Source: an uncultured Flavobacteriales bacterium
Lineage (GTDB): Bacteria; Bacteroidota; Bacteroidia; Flavobacteriales; Crocinitomicaceae
Assembly (NCBI GenBank): GCA_946478775.1
Contig: CAMLDR010000062.1
Span: 1 to 21,446 of the forward strand
DNA: 21,446 bases
Direction of reading: 5' to 3'
In this document: positions 15,961 through 21,446 of the stretch, one piece after another
Numbering within the stretch: position 1 is the stretch's first letter
How the letters are laid out: every line of letters begins with the position of its first letter
Program-made: the position numbers and the translations under genes
The notes under the pieces: model-generated
The model's database searches: none
The model's input: the letters and a program-made list of their open reading frames with translations, nothing else
Told to the model about the DNA's origin: nothing

Positions 15961-15976
15961 ATGCTAATTTTATTTC

Positions 15977-17524
15977 ATGAACAATACCTTAGCTCCTTGG
16001 ATAATTGCGACAGTATTAATTGCTTACTTTGCAATTCTCATCCTCATTTCATTCCTAACGTCGCGAAATGCAGATTCCGACTCATTTTTTACCGGGAATA
16101 AGCAAAGCCCCTGGTATTTGGTGGCTTTTGGAATGATTGGAGCTTCACTTTCGGGGGTTACATTTATTTCTGTTCCCGGAAAGGTTGCCAGTGAAGGAAT
16201 GGCTTATTTTCAGATTGTATTGGGATACGTGATCGGGTATATCGTGATTGCCCAGGTGCTGATGCCATTGTATTACCGGTTAAATGTTACTTCCATTTAC
16301 CAGTACCTGCAGACCCGTTTTGGAGTTGTCAGTTATAAGACAGGAGCAAGTTTTTTTATTCTGTCCCGCACTTTAGGGTCTGCCACGCGTTTGTACCTTG
16401 CTACTGAAGTGCTGCATTTGTTCCTTTTCAGGGATTTGGGTGTTGAATATTGGGTAACGGCTTTAACTACCGTAGTACTGATTTGGGTTTACACTTTTAA
16501 AGGAGGAATCAAAACAATCGTATATACCGATACTTTTCAAACCGTCTTTTTGATTAGCGCAGTCATTATTTGTACCGTTATTATTTCAAATGCTTTAGGA
16601 GTGAATTGGAGTGGTTTGTACCATAAGATAACAACGGCAAAAACAACAGGCAATTATTCCATGTCGCGTATCTTTTTCTTTGATGATCCGAACTCACCTT
16701 TGTATTTCTATAAACAGTTTTTCGGAGGAATGTTCTTAGCAATTGCCATGACCGGTTTGGACCAGGATTTAATGCAAAAGAATTTAACCTGCAGGAATAT
16801 TAAGGAAGCACAGAAAAACATGTATTCGTTTACCACGGTTTTGGTGATTACCAACTTTTTGTTCCTGCTTCTGGGAGGAGCACTATACGTTTATGCAAAC
16901 CATTTCCAAATTGACCTTCCTGTCAAAACCGATCATACTTTCCCCACTCTGGCATTAAATAATTTCGGGAAAATTGCAGGGATTTTCTTCCTTTTGGGAA
17001 TTACAGCTTCTTCCTATGCATCAGCAGACAGTGCTTTGGCCGCCTTAACAACCGGTTTCTGTATTGACTTTTTGCATTTCGACCGTAAAACGGAAGCACA
17101 AAAACAACGAATCAAATTAATTGTTCATATCGGTTTTTCAATTTTATTCCTGCTCATTATTCTTGCGACCAAAAATTATGTGGATGCCCACCCGAAAACC
17201 GACCTGATAGGATTGATCTTAACGATAGCAGGATATACGTATGGACCTTTACTGGGATTATTTACCTTTGGAATTATACTGAAACGAAAGTTGAACGAAT
17301 GGATGGTCCCGGTGATTTCTATTCTGGTTCCTGTAATCTGTTTTGTTATCAGTAGAAACTCCCAGGCATGGACCGGGGGAGTTTTACAACCGGATGGAAA
17401 ATACTTGGGCGGCTACATCTTTGGAAATGAACTCTTGATTCTGAACGGATTATTGACCTTCATCGGGCTTTGGCTGATTTCGAAACCGGGAGGAGATAGC
17501 GTTCAAAATGTTCAAACAATTTAA
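15977..17524 (+). CDS. Sodium:solute symporter (SSS family)
   Basis: A 515-residue inner membrane transporter with about 13 hydrophobic helices, the usual SSS/SLC5 size. Early signatures are the FFTGNKQSPWYLVAFGMIGA region (about 38-57), ASLSGVTFISVPGKV, and the TRFGVVSYKTGAS segment. A later YASADSALAALTTGF stretch (about 350-365) corresponds to the sodium-site helix that carries conserved serine/small residues. These place it in the same class as proline, pantothenate, glucose and sialic acid transporters, but the substrate cannot be assigned. The next genes (a HAD sugar-phosphatase-like protein and a GlmU-like protein) make a sugar substrate conceivable, as inference only. A -7-like TAATTTTA (15965-15972) lies too close to the ATG for a normal leader. 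The last eight codons (SVQNVQTI) are encoded in an intergenic-type repeat. Confidence 0.9.
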   Translation: MNNTLAPWIIATVLIAYFAILILISFLTSRNADSDSFFTGNKQSPWYLVAFGMIGASLSGVTFISVPGKVASEGMAYFQIVLGYVIGYIVIAQVLMPLYYRLNVTSIYQYLQTRFGVVSYKTGASFFILSRTLGSATRLYLATEVLHLFLFRDLGVEYWVTALTTVVLIWVYTFKGGIKTIVYTDTFQTVFLISAVIICTVIISNALGVNWSGLYHKITTAKTTGNYSMSRIFFFDDPNSPLYFYKQFFGGMFLAIAMTGLDQDLMQKNLTCRNIKEAQKNMYSFTTVLVITNFLFLLLGGALYVYANHFQIDLPVKTDHTFPTLALNNFGKIAGIFFLLGITASSYASADSALAALTTGFCIDFLHFDRKTEAQKQRIKLIVHIGFSILFLLIILATKNYVDAHPKTDLIGLILTIAGYTYGPLLGLFTFGIILKRKLNEWMVPVISILVPVICFVISRNSQAWTGGVLQPDGKYLGGYIFGNELLILNGLLTFIGLWLISKPGGDSVQNVQTI

Positions 17525-17611
17525 AATGGCTGTCAATTATTCCTTAATGGACAATTTGAACCCTTTACGAACGTTGAACCATTAAACTTTTGAACTCTTG
17601 GACAATTTAAC
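17501..17611. repeat. AT-rich repeat with GTTCAA / TTGAAC words spanning a gene junction
   Basis: GTTCAAAATGTTCAAACAATTTAA (17501-17524 region) is followed by TTGAAC, GTTGAACC, TTTTGAAC and GGACAATTTAAC words up to 17611. The left words are roughly reverse complements of the right ones. The left part encodes the final residues and stop of the symporter; the right part contains the TTG start of the HAD gene at 17598. This resembles AT-rich repeats scattered in Bacteroidota intergenic DNA. Confidence 0.5.
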
Positions 17612-18269
17612 TTTTAAGCCAGAAGCATTTTTATTCGACCTCAACGGAACCATGATCAATGACATGGGATTTCACCTGAAGGTATGGAATAAGATCTTAA
17701 ACGAAGATTTAAAAGCAGGACTGACTTTGGATCAGGTGAAGCAGCAAATGTACGGGAAGAACCACGAATTGCTGGACCGCGTTTTTGGGAAAGGTCATTT
17801 GAGCGAAGAGACCATCAGTACGTATTCACAGCGGAAAGAAGAATTGTACCAGGAACTATATGCTCCGCATCTGGGGTTGATTTCCGGTTTGGGAGAATTA
17901 TTGCGAAATGCAGATGAATCAGGGATTTCTATGGCTATCGGTTCCGCAGCATCGAATTTCAATATTGATTTCGTACTGGATAATCTGAACATCCGTTCGT
18001 ATTTCAAAGCAATTGTAAGTGCGGAAAGTGTGACGGAAAGTAAACCGAATCCGGAAGTGTTTTTAAAAGGTGCAAAATTGCTGGGAGTTGAACCGGAATC
18101 GTGTATCGTATTTGAAGATGTACCAAAAGGAGCAGAAGCAGCTTTGAATGCAGGAATGAAAGTAGTCATTGTTACAACTACACATACAGAAGAGGAATTT
18201 GCACACTACCCGAACGTTTTGTTTTTTATCGAAGACTACAACGACCCGCGGCTTGCAGAACTGTTTTGA
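17598..18269 (+). CDS. HAD-superfamily phosphatase, beta-phosphoglucomutase-like, DxN motif I
   Basis: A 223-residue HAD hydrolase with a C1-type helical cap (about residues 24-95), similar in form to beta-phosphoglucomutase and sugar-phosphatases. Motif I is FDLNGTMI: the nucleophile D14 is present, but the second aspartate (general acid/base) is N16. Motif II is S116 (IGSAAS), motif III is K149 (ESKPNP), and motif IV is E173-D174 (VFEDVPKG). The fold and metal site are therefore intact, and only the D+2 residue is changed. I believe other Bacteroidota homologues share this DxN form, so it may be a subfamily trait rather than decay. Substrate is unknown. Start: TTG at 17598. An in-frame TAA at 17583 and the absence of ATG before motif I leave no better choice. 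It sits 73 bp after the symporter and 86 bp before the GlmU-like gene. Confidence 0.88.
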   Translation: MDNLTFKPEAFLFDLNGTMINDMGFHLKVWNKILNEDLKAGLTLDQVKQQMYGKNHELLDRVFGKGHLSEETISTYSQRKEELYQELYAPHLGLISGLGELLRNADESGISMAIGSAASNFNIDFVLDNLNIRSYFKAIVSAESVTESKPNPEVFLKGAKLLGVEPESCIVFEDVPKGAEAALNAGMKVVIVTTTHTEEEFAHYPNVLFFIEDYNDPRLAELF

Positions 18270-18302
18270 TCAGGTCCAAAATTCCAAATTAGGCATTCGT
18301 AA

Positions 18303-18336
18303 TTTGCAATTAGTAATTAGAAAGACCATATCTTTA
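18303..18336 (+). promoter_or_regulatory. Putative promoter of the GlmU-like gene
   Basis: TTTG (18303-18306), 22 nt, then TATCTTTA (18329-18336), with the start of transcription expected near 18343 and a leader of about 13 nt. The -7 box has A in place of the final G. The same gap also holds repeated TAATT/AATTA words (18280-18320) like those of the other AT-rich intergenic repeats. Confidence 0.4.
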
Positions 18337-18355
18337 AATTAACAAAAAACAATCC

Positions 18356-19498
18356 ATGAACATCATCCTTCACGACAACGAATTACACCTGCGCTTTGCA
18401 CCGTTAACCCTTACAAGGCCTCTGGGTGATTTGAGAGTGGGGATTTTGACCAACAAAGAGCGATGGGAAAAATGGATCCCGGAGGCAACCGTCTCCTTTG
18501 AGACAGAAACCTACCTTTCCAAAAAGTATCCGAGGGTTTCCGGAAATCAGGAGATCGAAGTCAATGCAGCGATTATTCCTACTGAAGCTATTGCAGCTGC
18601 TATTGTGCATCTGGAAGACAATCAGGTGCTGGTCTCGGAAGGAACCTGGATTGCCCGAAGAGGTGCCGGAACAGAGAAAATTAACTGGACGGAACAGCAT
18701 CCGCTGGAATTAACACAGCGCTGGGATCTTTTTCAAAAGAACGATGAGATTTTGGTGGCAGATTATTTTTTATTGACAGGCGGCAGAGAATCCCAATATA
18801 TTTCAGAATCAAACACCATTATAGGCGATCCGTCCCTGATTTTCCTAGAAGCAGGCGCGTCCGTTGAAGGATCGTTCTTAAATACTACTTCAGGCCCGGT
18901 TTACATTGCAGCCGATGCAGAAGTGATGGAAGGTTCGATGATCCGTGGTCCGTTTTCACTGGGAGAACATGGGGTGGTGAAAATGGGGTCGAAGATTTAC
19001 GGCGCAACCACCATTGGGCCGTTTTGTAAAGTCGGCGGTGAAATTTCCAATTGTGTATTCCAGGGGTATTCCAATAAAGGACACGATGGGTTCTTGGGAA
19101 ATTCGCTGGTGGGTGAATGGTGTAATTTCGGAGCAGATTCCAACACTTCCAATTTAAAGAACAATTATTCGATGATCCGTTCCTGGTCTTATGAAACAGG
19201 CTCGGAAGTGGAAACCGGTTTACAATTTATGGGAGTTTGCATGGGAGATCACAGCAAATGTGCCATCAATACCATGTTCAACACCGCAACAGTCGTCGGA
19301 GTTTCCTGCAATATTTTCGGAGCGGAATTCCCCAAAAAGTTCATCCCTTCCTTTTCCTGGGGCGGGGTAAACGGAACCAATCTTTTCGACTTGCAAAAAG
19401 CAAAGACGGCAGCTAATGCCATGATGAACAGACGTGGTTTGGAACTTTCGGAAGGCGATCACGCCATTTTTGATTACCTGGCAAGAGACGGGGGGTAG
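18356..19498 (+). CDS. GlmU-like sugar nucleotidyltransferase/acetyltransferase (alternative Bacteroidota type)
   Basis: A 380-residue protein of the family annotated as alternative bacterial GlmU (UDP-N-acetylglucosamine diphosphorylase / glucosamine-1-phosphate N-acetyltransferase, TIGR03991 as I recall it). The N-terminal part (about 1-140) opens MNIILHDNELHLRFAPLTLT and continues RPLGDLRVGIL, but has no LxAGxGTRM nucleotide-binding loop as in ordinary GlmU. The C-terminal part (about 155-320) is a left-handed beta-helix of hexapeptide repeats (VYIAADAEVMEGSMIRGPF, VKMGSKIYGATTIGPFCKVG). It has histidine-bearing loops (GYSNKGHDGFLGNS) and NFGADSNTSNLKN, which resembles the acetyl-CoA end of GlmU. 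A role in making UDP-GlcNAc for peptidoglycan and surface glycans is likely, but the catalytic status of the N-domain is uncertain. The start ATG at 18356 has a plausible promoter close upstream. Confidence 0.82.
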   Translation: MNIILHDNELHLRFAPLTLTRPLGDLRVGILTNKERWEKWIPEATVSFETETYLSKKYPRVSGNQEIEVNAAIIPTEAIAAAIVHLEDNQVLVSEGTWIARRGAGTEKINWTEQHPLELTQRWDLFQKNDEILVADYFLLTGGRESQYISESNTIIGDPSLIFLEAGASVEGSFLNTTSGPVYIAADAEVMEGSMIRGPFSLGEHGVVKMGSKIYGATTIGPFCKVGGEISNCVFQGYSNKGHDGFLGNSLVGEWCNFGADSNTSNLKNNYSMIRSWSYETGSEVETGLQFMGVCMGDHSKCAINTMFNTATVVGVSCNIFGAEFPKKFIPSFSWGGVNGTNLFDLQKAKTAANAMMNRRGLELSEGDHAIFDYLARDGG

Positions 19499-19584
19499 CA
19501 GATCCTGGGTTTCCCCAACCATTTCCTGACATTAAACGTTGTGACTTTTAGTTAAGCAATGTTTAATACCTAAATAATTTCACC

Positions 19585-21446
19585 ATGAAAATAATTTCTA
19601 CCTGTCTCGTTCTACTAATGAGTGGATTTGTTTTTTCCCAGTTTAATAGAACCTTTTTGCATTCCACTGTTTCAGGAACTGCAGCAACATTTACAAATTA
19701 CAGTTATACCGATGCCCAGGGCAAAGTAAACACGGTGAGTTTTGCCGGGGTTGGAAACGGACTCGCTCTCATTACCAGACAGCGAATTTCTGCTCTTGGA
19801 GACTTAGAATCATTTGCTCAGCAATCTTATTCCGTGAATGTTCCCGGGGCAAGTCAGACTACTTTACTGCTAACGGCTGTAGAGCAGGGAAACGAGTTGT
19901 ATTATGTATTCGGAACCGGTACAGCGGCTTCATTTCGATTGAATTGGCTGAAAATCAATAAAAATACCGGAGCTTTGATTAGTACATTAACCAGTGGTGC
20001 TGATTATCGCTTAGCCTACTTCGAATCGAAATTAGTGGGCAATGAGTTAGTGACTTACATGGTTAAAAATACCGGTGGTTTAGTACGCGTAGCCTTAAAT
20101 ATAGGGACCTTTACTGCTCCCACAGAAGAGGTAGCAAGTGCTTCAATCACAGCAACCGCAACTTTGGGAAATACAGTCGGATCCGGTTTCAAAAACGGGA
20201 ATTTGTTTGTAATTAACGGAGTTGAAAAAGTAGTTATTGGTGCAGGGATTACTTCCTCCGTGATCATTACACGAACAGCTCCGAATACTTATTCTTCTAT
20301 CAATACGGGAATTACAACTCAGCGTTCTGTGAGCTCCTTTTTGGTCGATGCAACAACTATCGGAATTACAAATGGAATCAATGTGGAGCATTACAATGCA
20401 GCAGGAACAATGGTTAGCAGTGGTTATTTAAGCGGGCCGGCAAATTCCATTGCAAGCCAGGTGGAATATGTCAATAATCGCTACCATGTTTATTATAAAT
20501 ACACCAATACTAACCAGGGAATTTTCTTTTTGACCGATCAGAATTTCCAGGTTCTGGATTCAGTACTCACAGAAAAGACAATTTATCACATTCATAAAAA
20601 TACCAATGGTTTGTTGATAGATGGATCTGAAGCAACTAAAGGATTAACACTCGACCTGGATGGAAATCCGGAAGTGGGCAGGCCGTATTATTGCGAGTTC
20701 TATAAAACAATGCCTCGTTTAGCACACGATGAATACGCAACACCGATCCAGGCCGGAAATACGATGAAAGCATCCATAGGATTGGGAACAAAGGTGATCA
20801 CCAGTCCCAATGGTTTGGCCGGTGTATCTTACGATAAACGGTCTGCATGTTACAATTTAACTGAAAAGTTTGTTGGATTTAATGGTGCAACAGAAATGGT
20901 TGAAAATGCCGCGTCAAATTTCAATGAGCAATACAGTGAACTTCCCGGTCCGAATACCACAAGCAGTTTGTACGATGAGGTCCTGGAATCAAAATACAAC
21001 CGTCCGTATCACGTAAGCAAGCAAATGATCGAAGATCACATTGATTCGTTGCAATTTGGATCTGCAAACTATGTTCCTATATGGGCAATCAGGAACTGGC
21101 CCGCACATGGAAATACTGCTTTGGGACAGGTTGCTGATTTAGCTCCGTTCGTGGATGTGAATTCAAACGGAACTTATGAACCGCTTTTGGGAGATTATCC
21201 GAGTATTTATGGAAATGACTGTGTATTCAGTATTACTCATTACCGGGCAAACGGGAACACGAACAAAGCCCTGGAAATTCACAGCTTCGTTTACACGCAG
21301 GGTTGTGATACTTCAGAGGTTTTTGACAATGTGTTAATGCGTAAAGTCCGTTTCTATTCTCGCGGAGCAGCATTGGATTCCTTATATTTCGTGGGAATGT
21401 TTGACGGCGATTTGGGAAATTTCAACGATGATTATATGGGAACAGA
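19585..21446 (+). CDS. Large secreted protein, N-terminal part (3' end outside window)
   Basis: An open frame from ATG at 19585 to the window end, 620 full codons with no stop. A signal peptide (MKIISTCLVLLMSGFVFS, cleavage probably before QFNRTF) shows export. Residues about 20-370 are T/S/N/G-rich beta-strand sequence with WLKINKNTGALIST and similar runs, resembling a propeller or SBBP-like repeat region (impression). Residues about 455-620 carry a pattern I recognise from many secreted Bacteroidota proteins: SKQMIEDHID, then IRNWPAHGNTALGQ, LAPFVDVNSNGTYEPLLGDYP, an ALEIHSFVY segment and FDGDLGNFNDDYMG. The aspartate-rich stretches look calcium-binding. Such proteins often end in a type IX secretion sorting domain, which would be beyond the window, so secretion by T9SS is inference. 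Domain function is unknown. It is 86 bp downstream of the GlmU-like gene with no clear promoter. Confidence 0.85.
   Translation, partial: MKIISTCLVLLMSGFVFSQFNRTFLHSTVSGTAATFTNYSYTDAQGKVNTVSFAGVGNGLALITRQRISALGDLESFAQQSYSVNVPGASQTTLLLTAVEQGNELYYVFGTGTAASFRLNWLKINKNTGALISTLTSGADYRLAYFESKLVGNELVTYMVKNTGGLVRVALNIGTFTAPTEEVASASITATATLGNTVGSGFKNGNLFVINGVEKVVIGAGITSSVIITRTAPNTYSSINTGITTQRSVSSFLVDATTIGITNGINVEHYNAAGTMVSSGYLSGPANSIASQVEYVNNRYHVYYKYTNTNQGIFFLTDQNFQVLDSVLTEKTIYHIHKNTNGLLIDGSEATKGLTLDLDGNPEVGRPYYCEFYKTMPRLAHDEYATPIQAGNTMKASIGLGTKVITSPNGLAGVSYDKRSACYNLTEKFVGFNGATEMVENAASNFNEQYSELPGPNTTSSLYDEVLESKYNRPYHVSKQMIEDHIDSLQFGSANYVPIWAIRNWPAHGNTALGQVADLAPFVDVNSNGTYEPLLGDYPSIYGNDCVFSITHYRANGNTNKALEIHSFVYTQGCDTSEVFDNVLMRKVRFYSRGAALDSLYFVGMFDGDLGNFNDDYMGT

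Noticed and set aside
17795..18169. 124-codon minus-strand frame opposite the HAD gene
   Set aside because: Shadow of a gene with intact HAD motifs; S/P/N/F-rich translation with no domain.
20055..20391. Two minus-strand frames inside the last partial gene
   Set aside because: The plus-strand frame is open for 620 codons with a signal peptide and conserved C-terminal block; the minus frames are shadows.
1..21446. CRISPR array, transposase, integrase, toxin-antitoxin or phage genes
   Set aside because: No regularly spaced direct repeats and no translated product with such motifs; every sizeable gene has a housekeeping, envelope or regulatory assignment, or is an unrecognised secreted protein.

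Overview
The window reads as ordinary chromosome of a Bacteroidota member, most likely Flavobacteriales. A Fluviicola-like Crocinitomicaceae is my best guess, from overall protein flavour only. The evidence is: promoter-like sequences of the Bacteroidota type (TTTG about 19-22 nt before TAnnTTTG), a LytTR regulator and a LytS-type sensor kinase with a periplasmic propeller, MiaE and a PafA-type phosphatase in Bacteroidota style, a GlmU-like protein of the alternative type, and a large secreted protein of the sort exported by these bacteria. I see no phage, insertion sequence, CRISPR array, rRNA or plasmid function.

Layout. 1-1310: the 3' end of a DUF2135-type gene, convergent with a small exported phosphatase/sulfatase-fold protein, with an AT-rich inverted repeat filling the gap between them. 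1311-2442: a long leader, then a LytTR response regulator whose stop codon lies in a 17-bp inverted repeat. 2456-8342 (minus strand): a compact marR - membrane-fusion lipoprotein - RND pump - TolC-like operon, the last three genes overlapping by 4 bp. A perfect 7-5-7 palindrome just upstream of marR is a likely autoregulatory operator. 8444-11347: a divergent 967-residue sensor histidine kinase starting at TTG. The kinase and the LytTR regulator flank the efflux operon and could be partners.

11385-14136: miaE (tRNA hydroxylase), a divergent PafA-like alkaline phosphatase with all key catalytic residues, and a small unrecognised secreted protein. 14137-15960: back-to-back promoters of identical geometry, a possible small ORF, tRNA-Leu(UAG) with its own terminator, trigger factor (tig) and a strong intrinsic terminator. 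15977-19498: a sodium:solute symporter, a HAD phosphatase with DxN in place of DxD in motif I, and a GlmU-like left-handed beta-helix protein. 19585 to the end: the first 620 codons of a secreted protein that runs off the window.

The window is mostly housekeeping plus one drug-efflux locus. I did not find a convincing new defence or mobile system. The points most worth checking are the promoter/operator architecture, the HAD active-site change, the efflux-flanking two-component genes, the unrecognised small ORF before tRNA-Leu, and intergenic repeats that supply start or stop codons to neighbouring genes.
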